In this document: piece by piece, positions 7,591 to 15,691 of the stretch
Layout: every line of letters begins with the position of its first letter
Numbering within the stretch: position 1 is the first letter of the stretch
Assembly: GCA_900553225.1 (NCBI GenBank)
Contig: USCV01000019.1
Span: forward strand, 1 to 26,358
Length of the DNA stretch: 26,358 nucleotides
Direction: 5' to 3'
Source of the DNA: an uncultured Clostridium sp.
GTDB lineage: Bacteria > Bacillota > Clostridia > TANB77 > CAG-508
Translations under genes and position numbers: made by a program
Notes under the pieces: model-generated
The model's database searches: none
What the model saw: the letters and a program-made list of their open reading frames with translations, nothing else
Told to the model about the DNA's origin: nothing

Positions 7591-8745
7591 ATGGCACAGA
7601 AAAGAGACTATTATGAAGTATTAGGAGTTGACAAAAGCGCAACAGATGAAGAACTAAAAAAGGCTTACAGAAAAATGGCAAAAAAATATCATCCTGATGC
7701 AAATCCAGATAACAGAAAAGAAGCAGAAATAAAATTTAAAGAAATTAATGAGGCATATGAGACATTGTCAAATCCTCAAAAAAGGAAAATGTATGATCAA
7801 TTTGGACCAGATGGTCCTGCAGGTTTTGGAGGAGGAAATCCCGGAGGTGGATATTATTCTTATTCAACATCTGGATTTGATGGATTTAGCGACTTTGGAG
7901 ATTTAGGAGATATATTCTCTTCTTTTTTCGGTGGAGGCTTTGGTGGACAAAGAACTTCAAGAAATAATAATGGACCAAGAAAAGGTGCAGATTTAAAATA
8001 TAATATGGATATATCTTTTGAGGAATCTTATTTGGGAGTAGAAAAAGAAATTAATATTTCAAGAAATGAAACATGTACAGTTTGCCATGGAAATGGTGCA
8101 AAACCAGGAACAGCAATTGAAAATTGTAATGTCTGTGGAGGAACGGGTCAAGTAAGGCAAGTACAAAATACAATTCTAGGACAAATGCAGACAACAAGAA
8201 CATGTAGCAATTGCAATGGCACTGGAAAGGTAATAAAAGTTCCCTGCGAAAATTGTAGAGGAAAGGGAACAATAAGAAAACAAGCTAAAATTAAGGTAAA
8301 GATTCCAGCTGGAATTGATGATGGCCAAACAGTAGTATTAAGAGGCGAAGGTGAGCCAGGTACAAAAGGCGGAGAAAAAGGAGATTTATACATAAATATC
8401 AGAGTAAAAAAACATAGCATCTATACAAGAAATGGAAACAATGTTTTTTGCAATATACCAATTACTTTTACTCAAGCAACACTTGGTGCCGACATTGAAC
8501 TACCAATGGTAGATGGAACAAAAGTTAATTACAAAATTCCTGATGGTACACAACCAGGAACAAAGTTTGTTATAAAAAACAAAGGTTTTAAAGCAGTGAA
8601 TGGAAATTATCAAGGTGATTTTATTTTTGAGGTACAAGTTCAAGTTCCAAAACGTTTAAGCAAAGAACAAAGAGAGCTTTTAGTTCAACTTGCTAAAACT
8701 ATGAATGAACAACCACCAGTTAAAAAAAGAGGACTTTTTGGATAA
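7591..8745 (+). CDS. dnaJ: Chaperone DnaJ (type I Hsp40)
   Basis: Delivers unfolded clients to DnaK and stimulates its ATPase. Start at ATG 7591 (384 residues) with GGGAGG just upstream; the in-frame TTG at 7573 lies ahead of that site. Domains in order: J domain with HPD in KKYHPDANPD (near 34), Gly/Phe-rich linker (about 70-125), zinc-finger domain with four CxxCxGxG repeats (CTVCHGNG, CNVCGGTG, CSNCNGTG, CENCRGKG, about 160-230), then two beta-sandwich client-binding domains. All eight zinc Cys are present. It is the last gene of the CIRCE operon and is followed by a terminator; the prmA gene often found between dnaJ and rsmE is absent. Confidence 0.97.
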   Translation: MAQKRDYYEVLGVDKSATDEELKKAYRKMAKKYHPDANPDNRKEAEIKFKEINEAYETLSNPQKRKMYDQFGPDGPAGFGGGNPGGGYYSYSTSGFDGFSDFGDLGDIFSSFFGGGFGGQRTSRNNNGPRKGADLKYNMDISFEESYLGVEKEINISRNETCTVCHGNGAKPGTAIENCNVCGGTGQVRQVQNTILGQMQTTRTCSNCNGTGKVIKVPCENCRGKGTIRKQAKIKVKIPAGIDDGQTVVLRGEGEPGTKGGEKGDLYINIRVKKHSIYTRNGNNVFCNIPITFTQATLGADIELPMVDGTKVNYKIPDGTQPGTKFVIKNKGFKAVNGNYQGDFIFEVQVQVPKRLSKEQRELLVQLAKTMNEQPPVKKRGLFG

Positions 8746-8764
8746 ATTCTAATATTTTAAAATG

Positions 8765-8800
8765 AAAAAACTTAAAGGTATTTTGCTTTTAAGTTTTTTT
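8765..8800 (+). terminator. Intrinsic terminator after dnaJ
   Basis: AAAAAACTTAAA (8765-8776) pairs perfectly with TTTAAGTTTTTT (8788-8799) around an 11-nt loop, and the T-run continues to 8800. It ends the chaperone operon. Confidence 0.8.
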
Positions 8801-8903
8801 GTAAATAATAAAAACTAAAGTAACAAATAATGCGTCAATTCAAGAAACAATAGAATAAAAAAATGATTAATAATAATTTAATGTTACTACATAAAATTGA
8901 GTG

Positions 8904-8932
8904 TTGAAAAAAATGAATTAGTGTAATAAAAT
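8904..8932 (+). promoter_or_regulatory. Candidate promoter of the rsmE operon
   Basis: TTGAAA (8904-8909), a 17-bp spacer and TAAAAT (8927-8932), 30 bp before the rsmE start. The preceding 100 bp after the dnaJ terminator show no ORF. Confidence 0.5.
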
Positions 8933-8962
8933 ATATAAAAGTATTTTATTGAAGGAGTAATT

Positions 8963-9706
8963 ATGCCAAAGTTTTTTATTAAAAATAATCAAGTAAAAGG
9001 TGAATATATTGATATTACAGGAGATGATGTAAATCATATAAAAAATGTTTTAAGACTTAAAATTGATGATTGTATACAGGTTTGCAATAGTGATACAGGA
9101 AATAATTATAAAGCTCAAATAGTTAGCGTAGAAAAGAGTAATATAAAATGTTCTATTATAGAAAAGTTAAATTCTACTGTAGAATCTAATGTATATATAC
9201 ATATTTTACAAGGACTTCCTAAAGCAGATAAAATGGAGCTTATTATTCAGAAGTGTACAGAACTTGGTGTACAAGAAATTACACCAGTAAATATGGAAAG
9301 ATCAATTGTTAAGTTGAATCCAAAGGATGAAACAAAAAAAATACAAAGGTGGCAGAAAATTGCAGAAGTTGCTGCAAAACAAAGTGGTAGAGATAAGATT
9401 ACTCAAATAAATAATATAGTAAAATTTAAAGATATTTTTAATGTCTTAAAAGATTATGATGCATTTTTAGTAGCATATGAAAAAGAAAAAGAAAACACTC
9501 TAAAAAAAGAGCTAATTAAATTAAAAGAGGTCAGTTCCCCTAAAGTTGCTGTACTTATTGGACCAGAAGGTGGAATAGATGATGAAGAAATTAAAATTCT
9601 TAAAACGAATAATACTAAAATAATAACACTTGGAAAAAGAATATTAAGAACAGAAACTGCACCACTTGCCATTTCTAGTATAATTCAATACGAGCTTGAA
9701 AAGTAA
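8963..9706 (+). CDS. rsmE: 16S rRNA (uracil-1498-N3)-methyltransferase
   Basis: SAM-dependent SPOUT-class enzyme that makes m3U1498 in helix 44 of 16S rRNA. 247 residues, the usual length. The N-terminal PUA-like RNA-binding domain (about 1-70) includes HIKNVLRLKIDD. The C-terminal trefoil-knot domain has LPKADKMELIIQKCTELGV (near 88-106), VLIGPEGGIDDEEI (near 194-207) and the hallmark LGKRILRTETAPLAI (near 224-238). GAAGGAG lies just before the ATG. It heads a new transcription unit leading into the Lys/Glu-rich membrane gene. Confidence 0.95.
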   Translation: MPKFFIKNNQVKGEYIDITGDDVNHIKNVLRLKIDDCIQVCNSDTGNNYKAQIVSVEKSNIKCSIIEKLNSTVESNVYIHILQGLPKADKMELIIQKCTELGVQEITPVNMERSIVKLNPKDETKKIQRWQKIAEVAAKQSGRDKITQINNIVKFKDIFNVLKDYDAFLVAYEKEKENTLKKELIKLKEVSSPKVAVLIGPEGGIDDEEIKILKTNNTKIITLGKRILRTETAPLAISSIIQYELEK

Positions 9707-9721
9707 GGAGAGAAAAAATAA

Positions 9722-10876
9722 ATGAGTGAAAAATTAGAAGAAAAGAATACTATTAAAGACCAAGAAAAAACAATGTTGGATGAAAAGAATGATAATGTTG
9801 AAACAGGTAATAAGCAAGAAAAAGCTAAAACAAAAAGAAGAACAACTACGAGAACAAAAACAGCTAAAAGCCAATTAAATGAAGAAAAAAGTGAGACTGA
9901 AAGCCAAGATGCTGAAAATAAAATAAAGGCAAGAAAAGCAACATCTAAAAGTAGTACAAAAAGTAAAGCTAGCTCAAAATCTAAAGCTGAGGAAGAAAAT
10001 GCAGAAAAAAAGAAACAAACAAAACCAAAAGCCACAAGAAAAACTACTAAAACGAAAAGTAGCCAAGAAGATGCTAGCACAAAAACAACAAAGGTACAAA
10101 ACAATAAATTAGAAGAAAAAAAGACAAAATCAGAAAAGAGTAATAAAAAAGTTGATGAACCAGTAGAAAAGCAAGAGCAAGATAATGAAAAGAAAAAACA
10201 ATCTAATAAAAAAAGAAGTAATAACTCTAAAATAAAGAAAAATGAGAATGAATTAGTTAATGAAGAGATAGATGCGAATAAGCAAAAAAATGATGATACG
10301 AAGATTAAGGTTGAAAAAAATAATAAAAACAAAGAAGAACAAACCGAAGCTGAGAAAGAAGAAAAAACATTAGAAGTTGAAGAAAAGGAAATAGGGGAAA
10401 TTGGAAAGATAATAAAAGAAGAAAGAAGAAAAAAGTTACCAGATGATGAACGAACGAAAATTATAAAGCAAAGTATATATAATGGTCTCATAGCAATAAC
10501 TATTTCTTTATATTTTCTATTTCTAGGTTTAGGTTTTAAAAATATTGAAAAAGGAATTTTTATAACTGATCTTAAAGTATTTAGTGTATCTATTCTTGTT
10601 ATAGCTATTTTTCTATTTGAAAAATCGTATAAAATGGAGAATAAAAAAATTGTCTTATATGGCATTGAAGTGTTAAGTATTGCAATATGTACAATTGCCT
10701 TATTATATGTGTGTATTATAAGTCAAAATATATTTTTATTAATAACAATATGTATGGCTGTAGTATCAATTGCATATTACATAATAAAAATTTTATTAAA
10801 CTATATTTTAACTAAAAGAAAGTATAATATAGAAAATAATGAATTAAATGTTATTTCAAAAGAAGAGGTAGAATAA
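9722..10876 (+). CDS. Unknown protein: long Lys/Glu-rich disordered region plus membrane domain
   Basis: I do not recognise this protein. The first 250 or so of its 384 residues are highly charged and repetitive in composition (Lys, Glu, Ser, Thr, Asn, Asp; almost no hydrophobics), with short KSSTKSKASSKSK-like runs and a more basic first half than second. The C-terminal 125 residues hold about four hydrophobic segments (roughly 256-275, 284-302, 313-336, 338-358). Topology prediction is uncertain, but the charged region is probably cytoplasmic and could bind nucleic acid or ribosomes. The start has AAGGAG 11 nt upstream. It sits 15 bp after rsmE, and its stop codon directly abuts the yicC start, so it belongs to the same operon. 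Confidence 0.75.
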   Translation: MSEKLEEKNTIKDQEKTMLDEKNDNVETGNKQEKAKTKRRTTTRTKTAKSQLNEEKSETESQDAENKIKARKATSKSSTKSKASSKSKAEEENAEKKKQTKPKATRKTTKTKSSQEDASTKTTKVQNNKLEEKKTKSEKSNKKVDEPVEKQEQDNEKKKQSNKKRSNNSKIKKNENELVNEEIDANKQKNDDTKIKVEKNNKNKEEQTEAEKEEKTLEVEEKEIGEIGKIIKEERRKKLPDDERTKIIKQSIYNGLIAITISLYFLFLGLGFKNIEKGIFITDLKVFSVSILVIAIFLFEKSYKMENKKIVLYGIEVLSIAICTIALLYVCIISQNIFLLITICMAVVSIAYYIIKILLNYILTKRKYNIENNELNVISKEEVE

Positions 10877-11752
10877 ATGAAAAGTATGACAGGATTTGGT
10901 AGAGCCAAATTGAATTTGAATCAAAAAGAATATAGTGTTGAAATAAGATCGGTTAACCATAAATATTGTGATATTTCTATTAAAGTCCCAAGAAATATTA
11001 GTTATTTAGAAGAAAAAGTAAAAAAGGCTATATCTAACAAAGTTGCAAGAGGAAAAATTGATGTTTTAGTTAATTTTTATGATTATGGATGTCAAAAGAA
11101 AAATTTAATAATAAACAAAGACCTTGCAAAATTATATATAAGTGAATTCAAGAATCTAGCAGAAGAAACAGAAATTGATAGTAAAATTCGAATAACAGAT
11201 ATATGCAGAATACCAGAAATTATGCAATTGCAAGTTTCAGAAGAAGGAGAAGAAGAAATAGAACAAGGGCTTGAAAAATGCATGCAAGAGGCAATTAAAA
11301 GCTTAGATGATATGAAAATAGCAGAAGGCAAGAAAATAAAAGACGATTTAAGCTTGCGAATAGACGAAATAGAAAACATGGTTTCCAAAATTTGTGAATA
11401 TTCTACTGGACTTATTGAAGAATATGTAGTAAAATTAAGGGAAAGAATAAATAAACTAAAGATGACAGAAATTATTGATGATACAAGAATTGCACAAGAG
11501 ACAGTAATATATTCAGATAAGTGTTCTATAGATGAAGAAATAACAAGACTAAAAAGTCATATTCAACAATTTAGACATTTATTAGAAGTAGAATTTCCAG
11601 TTGGAAAAAAATTAGACTTTATAATTCAAGAAATGAATAGAGAAACAAATACAATTGGTTCGAAATCAGTAAAATTAGAAATTACAAATTTAGTAATTGA
11701 AATGAAAACTGAGCTAGAAAATGTTAGAGAGCAAATTCAAAATATTGAATAA
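10877..11752 (+). CDS. yicC: YicC/YloC family endoribonuclease
   Basis: Conserved RNase-like protein linked to RNA turnover in both E. coli and firmicutes. 291 residues, typical length. The family signature MKSMTGFGRAK opens the protein, followed by EIRSVNHKYCDISIKVPR (about 22-39); the DUF1732 C-terminus ends with MNRETNTIGSKSVKLEITN. The ATG follows the previous stop directly (TAAATG), with an AGAAGAGG ribosome site inside the preceding gene, so translation is probably coupled. remA follows as in most firmicutes. Confidence 0.93.
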   Translation: MKSMTGFGRAKLNLNQKEYSVEIRSVNHKYCDISIKVPRNISYLEEKVKKAISNKVARGKIDVLVNFYDYGCQKKNLIINKDLAKLYISEFKNLAEETEIDSKIRITDICRIPEIMQLQVSEEGEEEIEQGLEKCMQEAIKSLDDMKIAEGKKIKDDLSLRIDEIENMVSKICEYSTGLIEEYVVKLRERINKLKMTEIIDDTRIAQETVIYSDKCSIDEEITRLKSHIQQFRHLLEVEFPVGKKLDFIIQEMNRETNTIGSKSVKLEITNLVIEMKTELENVREQIQNIE

Positions 11753-11766
11753 AGGAGAGTGATTTT

Positions 11767-12024
11767 ATGCAATTAATAAATATAGGGTTTGGAAATATTG
11801 TATCAGCAAATAGAATTATTGCTATTGTTAGTCCAGAATCAGCACCAATCAAAAGAATTATTCAAGAAGCAAAAGATAGTAAAACAGCAGTAGATGCTAC
11901 TTATGGAAGAAAAACCAGGGCGGTTCTTATAATGGACTCAGGACATATTATATTGTCAGCTGTCCAACCAGAAACAGTTGCTGGAAGATTAGAAAAAGAA
12001 GAAATAGAAGAAAGCAAAGAATAA
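11767..12024 (+). CDS. remA: RemA-family extracellular matrix regulator (DUF370)
   Basis: Small DNA-binding protein; in Bacillus subtilis RemA activates biofilm-matrix and osmoprotection genes. 85 residues with the family pattern INIGFGNIVSANRIIAIVSPES at the N-terminus, then DATYGRKTRAVLIMDSGHIILSAVQPETV. GGAGAG precedes the ATG by a few bases. It lies 14 bp after yicC and 14 bp before rpoZ. In most relatives gmk comes next, but here rpoZ does. Confidence 0.93.
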   Translation: MQLINIGFGNIVSANRIIAIVSPESAPIKRIIQEAKDSKTAVDATYGRKTRAVLIMDSGHIILSAVQPETVAGRLEKEEIEESKE

Positions 12025-12038
12025 GGAGGAATTTTATT

Positions 12039-12236
12039 ATGATGGTAAAACCAACAGTATCAGAATTACTAAAAAGTGCAGATAACAGATTTGAACTTGT
12101 TATTGCAACATCAAAAAGAGCAAGACAAATTGCATCAGGAAGCGAAAAATTAACAGATAAAAATGATGAAAAACCTGTAACAATTGCTGCAGATGAAATA
12201 GCAGAAGGAAAAGTTAAAATTGAAAAAGAGGTATAG
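12039..12236 (+). CDS. rpoZ: RNA polymerase omega subunit
   Basis: Assists folding and assembly of the beta-prime subunit. 65 residues with the conserved pattern KPTVSELLKSADNRFELVIATSKRARQI and the later K-P-V-T-I-A-x-x-E-I-A-x-G-K. AAGGAGGA is placed well for the ATG at 12039; an adjacent second ATG at 12042 would serve equally. The stop codon is one base from the next start, so the two genes are probably translationally coupled. Confidence 0.92.
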   Translation: MMVKPTVSELLKSADNRFELVIATSKRARQIASGSEKLTDKNDEKPVTIAADEIAEGKVKIEKEV

Positions 12237-12237
12237 T

Positions 12238-12795
12238 ATGAAAAAGAATATTATTACAATAGCTGGAGATCTAGCAAGTGGGAAAAGTAGGGTTACAGAC
12301 ATTCTAAGACAAGATTTAAATTATGAAATATATCGTAATGGAGAGTATGTTAGAAAGCTAGCAAAAGAAAAAGGACTAAATATAACTAGCTTTAACGAAT
12401 ATTTAAAAGATCATCCAGAAATAGATCAACAAATTGAAAAAAGTGCAGCAGAATATGCAAAAACACATGACAATTTAATTGTAGACGCGCGACTTGGATG
12501 GTACGCAATACCAAACTCATTTAAAATATATTTAAAAGTTGATATAGATGTTGCTGCAAAACGTGCTTTTGAGGATGAAAATAGAAAAGAAACAGAAAAA
12601 TTTGAAACTATTGAAGAACAAAAGGCAGATATGATAAGAAGATACAAACTAGAGAATGAGCGCTTTTTTAAATTATATGGTGTTAGAAAAGAAGATATGT
12701 CAAATTATGACTTAGTTGTAGATACAACAAACAGTACTGTAGAAAAAACAGCTAAGCTAATAGAAGAGGAATATCGAAAATGGCTTAATACTTAA
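12238..12795 (+). CDS. Cytidylate-kinase-like P-loop nucleoside monophosphate kinase
   Basis: 185 residues from ATG 12238; an upstream in-frame TTG lies within rpoZ. The P-loop GDLASGKS (about 9-16) follows ITIA, as in the short, archaeal-type cytidylate kinases, and the pattern R-x-G-x-x-x-R, NLIVDARLGWYAIP (near 79-92) and YDLVVDTTNS (about 160-169) also fit. It lacks the classic guanylate kinase motifs. It occupies the neighbourhood where gmk and coaBC normally sit between remA and priA. Inference: it phosphorylates a nucleoside monophosphate, with CMP/dCMP most likely; a role as a stand-in GMP kinase is possible but unsupported by sequence. Confidence 0.7.
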   Translation: MKKNIITIAGDLASGKSRVTDILRQDLNYEIYRNGEYVRKLAKEKGLNITSFNEYLKDHPEIDQQIEKSAAEYAKTHDNLIVDARLGWYAIPNSFKIYLKVDIDVAAKRAFEDENRKETEKFETIEEQKADMIRRYKLENERFFKLYGVRKEDMSNYDLVVDTTNSTVEKTAKLIEEEYRKWLNT

Positions 12796-12856
12796 AATTT
12801 GGAAGTTTTAACATATAAAAGCGAAAAATTAAGTAATATAGGTTTACTCAGTATTT

Positions 12857-12892
12857 GAGATTAGAAATAATATTCTAATTCTCTTTTTTTTT
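12857..12892 (+). terminator. Intrinsic terminator after the rsmE-rpoZ-kinase operon
   Basis: GAGATTAGAA (12857-12866) pairs with TTCTAATTCTC (12873-12883) with one bulged T and a 6-nt loop, followed by nine T. Confidence 0.75.
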
Positions 12893-12906
12893 CTCGAAAA
12901 TTATAG

Positions 12907-12912
12907 TATAAT
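12907..12912 (+). promoter_or_regulatory. Candidate -10 element of priA
   Basis: A consensus TATAAT 25 bp before the priA ATG. No good -35 is visible: the right spacing falls in the T-run of the preceding terminator. Confidence 0.4.
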
Positions 12913-12937
12913 AAATGCAAATTATTAGGAGAAAAAT

Positions 12938-15181
12938 ATGATAGCAGAAGTTATAATTAATAGTAATGTAAAAAATTTGGACAAAACATTTGATTATAAT
13001 ATTCCAATAGAACTTGAAGATAAAGTTAAAGTTGGCAGTAGAGTATTATTACAATTTGGAAATATGAAAAGCTTAGAAGAGGGATTTGTAGTTGGAATAA
13101 AAGAAAAGTCAGATTATAAAGTAAAAGAAATAAAAAGTGTGGAAAATTCATATTTGAACGAAGAAAAAATAGAACTTGCTAAATGGATACAACAACGATA
13201 CTTTTGTAATTTATCTGATGCAATTAAATTGATGTTACCACCTGGAACAACAACAAAAGTAATTAATAATAGGGTAAAAGAAAAAAATATAAATTACGTT
13301 CAAATAGCAAAAGAACCTGAAGAAATTGAAATTGATATAGAAAATAAAAAGTTAAAATCAGAAAAGCAAATAAAAATACTTAAATTTATTATTGAAAATG
13401 GCCAAATGCCAATTGCGGATTTAGAATTATTTACAGATACATCAAGAAACATAATAAAAACATTAGAAAATAAAGGGTATTTAAATATCATAGAAAAAGA
13501 AGTAGAAAGAAATCCATTTTTAAATAAACAAATAACTAAAAGTAATAAACTTATATTAACAGACGAGCAGGAAAAGGCATATAAAGAAATAGAAGAAGCA
13601 ATAGAAGATGGTATGCATTCTGAATTTTTATTATTTGGTGTTACTGGTTCTGGAAAAACTGAAGTGTACTTACAATTAATAAATAAGGTACTACAAGAAG
13701 AAAAATCAAGTATTATGCTAGTTCCAGAAATTTCATTAACACCCCAAACAGTAAATCGTTTTATTTCTAGATTCGGAGAAGAAAAAATTGCTGTTTTACA
13801 TAGTAAACTTTCAGTAGGAGAAAGATATGACCAATGGCAAAAAATAAGAAAAGGAATTGCTAAAATTATAATTGGAGCTCGTTCAGCAATATTTGCTCCT
13901 GCAAAAGATTTAGGAATTATTATTATTGATGAAGAACATGACCAATCTTATAAATCTGAAATGACGCCAAGATACCATGCAAAAGAGGTCGCAAGCTATA
14001 TTGCAAATAAGGAAAATATTCCTTTAGTACTTGGAAGTGCTACTCCGAGCCTAGATACGTATTTTAAAGGTCTAAATGGCGATATTGAAATATTAGAGCT
14101 AAATAAAAGAGCTAACAAAATGGACTTACCGGATGTACAAATTGTGGATTTAAGACAAGAACTTGCAAATGGTAACAGGTCAATGATAAGTTACAAATTA
14201 CATGAAGAAATACAAAAAAATCTAAAAGATAAAAAGCAAACAATACTATTTTTGAACCGCAGAGGATTTTCTACGTTTGTTATGTGCAGAGATTGTGGAT
14301 ATACTGCAAAATGTAAAAATTGTGATGTGACTTTAACATATCATAATAAAGAGAAAAAATTAAAATGCCATTATTGTGGTTATGAAACAAATGTATTAAA
14401 CTATTGTCCGGAATGTAAAAGCAATAATATTAGGTATTTTGGTACAGGAACTCAAAAATTAGAAACAGAAATAAATAAACTTTTTCCAAATGCATCAACA
14501 ATTCGAATGGATATAGATACAGTTACAAAAAAAGACTCACATGAGAAAATTTTAAGTAAATTTCAAAATGAAAATGTAGATATATTAATTGGAACACAGA
14601 TGATTGTAAAAGGACATCACTTTCCGAATGTTACTTTAGTAGGAGTAATAGCTGCAGATAGTAGTTTGAATATTGAAGATTATAGAGCAAATGAAAAGAC
14701 TTTCCAAATTTTAACACAGGTAGCAGGAAGAGCAGGGAGAGAAGAAAAAGGAAGAGTTATTATTCAAACTTATAATCCAGACAGTTTTAGCATTGAATAT
14801 GCCAAAAAGCAAAACTATAAATTATTTTACAATACAGAGATAATACTGAGAAAAAGTTTGAAATATCCACCTTTTTGTGATATAATAATGCTACTTATTA
14901 CGGGAAAAGATGAAAAAGAGGTAATACAAATTTCAAAAAAAATACATATATTTATGAAAGAAAAAATGAAACAAGATAATTTAAAAATTTTATTATATAG
15001 TCCAGTTCCATCACCTATAGACAAAATAAAAAATAAATATAGATGGAGAATAATTGTAAAATGTAAATTTGATGATACTATAATAAAATTAATGAACGAA
15101 ACACAAGAAGAATTTTATAATCTAAAAAAATCTGATTTAACAAGGATAATAATTGATTTAAATCCAAATAATATGTTGTAA
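12938..15181 (+). CDS. priA: Primosomal protein N' (replication restart helicase PriA)
   Basis: 3'-5' DNA helicase that recognises stalled forks and reloads the replisome. 747 residues, normal length. The N-terminal 3'-DNA-binding domain begins AEVIINSNVKNLDKTFDYNIP. Helicase motifs: Walker A GVTGSGKTEVY (near 235), DEEHDQSYK (near 330), LGSATPS (near 367), and GTQMIVKGHHFPNV with QVAGRAGREEKGRV in the second RecA fold. The zinc-binding insert has eight Cys in four pairs (CRDC, CKNC, CHYC, CPEC, about 449-490). The GHH is GHD in many homologues. AGGAG precedes the ATG; def follows after 21 bp. Confidence 0.96.
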   Translation: MIAEVIINSNVKNLDKTFDYNIPIELEDKVKVGSRVLLQFGNMKSLEEGFVVGIKEKSDYKVKEIKSVENSYLNEEKIELAKWIQQRYFCNLSDAIKLMLPPGTTTKVINNRVKEKNINYVQIAKEPEEIEIDIENKKLKSEKQIKILKFIIENGQMPIADLELFTDTSRNIIKTLENKGYLNIIEKEVERNPFLNKQITKSNKLILTDEQEKAYKEIEEAIEDGMHSEFLLFGVTGSGKTEVYLQLINKVLQEEKSSIMLVPEISLTPQTVNRFISRFGEEKIAVLHSKLSVGERYDQWQKIRKGIAKIIIGARSAIFAPAKDLGIIIIDEEHDQSYKSEMTPRYHAKEVASYIANKENIPLVLGSATPSLDTYFKGLNGDIEILELNKRANKMDLPDVQIVDLRQELANGNRSMISYKLHEEIQKNLKDKKQTILFLNRRGFSTFVMCRDCGYTAKCKNCDVTLTYHNKEKKLKCHYCGYETNVLNYCPECKSNNIRYFGTGTQKLETEINKLFPNASTIRMDIDTVTKKDSHEKILSKFQNENVDILIGTQMIVKGHHFPNVTLVGVIAADSSLNIEDYRANEKTFQILTQVAGRAGREEKGRVIIQTYNPDSFSIEYAKKQNYKLFYNTEIILRKSLKYPPFCDIIMLLITGKDEKEVIQISKKIHIFMKEKMKQDNLKILLYSPVPSPIDKIKNKYRWRIIVKCKFDDTIIKLMNETQEEFYNLKKSDLTRIIIDLNPNNML

Positions 15182-15202
15182 TAGAAAGGAATGAGATAAT
15201 AT

Positions 15203-15676
15203 ATGGCAATTAGAGAAATAAGAAAAGAAAATGATGAAGTACTAAGAAAAAAATCTAAAACAGTAGAAGAAGTAAATGATAAAATAAGACAGATTTTAGA
15301 TGATATGGTAGATACAATGCACAAATTTGATGGCGTTGGACTTGCAGCTCCACAAATTGGTTTGCTTAAAAGATTAGTGGTTATAGATTTGTATGATGGT
15401 AAAGGACCGATTAAACTTGTAAATCCTGAAATAATAAAGGAAAAAGGAACACAAGAAGTAGAGGAAGGATGTTTAAGTTTTCCAAATCAGTTTGGAAGAA
15501 TTATAAGACCTGCTGAAGTTATAGTAAAAGCCTCAGACGAAAATGGAAAACCAGTTAAAATCTCTGCCAAGGAACTTTTAGCACAGGCTTTATCACACGA
15601 AATTGATCATTTGAATGGAATATTATTTGTAGATAAGGTATTGCCAGGAACTTTAAAATCTATAGATTTAGATTGA
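15203..15676 (+). CDS. def: Peptide deformylase
   Basis: Metallohydrolase that removes formyl from nascent N-terminal fMet. 157 residues. All three motifs are intact: GVGLAAPQIG (motif 1, near 45), EEGCLSFP with the metal-binding Cys (motif 2, near 88) and HEIDHLNG with the HExxH metal site (motif 3, near 132). It lies between priA and fmt, the standard arrangement, 15 bp upstream of fmt. Fmt adds the formyl group that Def removes, and the Fhs encoded further along supplies the formyl donor. Confidence 0.96.
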   Translation: MAIREIRKENDEVLRKKSKTVEEVNDKIRQILDDMVDTMHKFDGVGLAAPQIGLLKRLVVIDLYDGKGPIKLVNPEIIKEKGTQEVEEGCLSFPNQFGRIIRPAEVIVKASDENGKPVKISAKELLAQALSHEIDHLNGILFVDKVLPGTLKSIDLD

Positions 15677-15691
15677 GTAGGAGAGTGAGTT

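Noticed and set aside
8148..8420. Minus-strand open frame of 90 codons within dnaJ
   Set aside because: Shadow of the dnaJ zinc-finger coding sequence; no ribosome site and no family.
9685..10665. Long minus-strand open frame of 326 codons
   Set aside because: It is the antisense of the AAG/GAA/AAA-rich region of the Lys/Glu-rich gene, giving a Ser/Phe/Leu-only protein with no ribosome site; the plus-strand gene has a good start and operon context.
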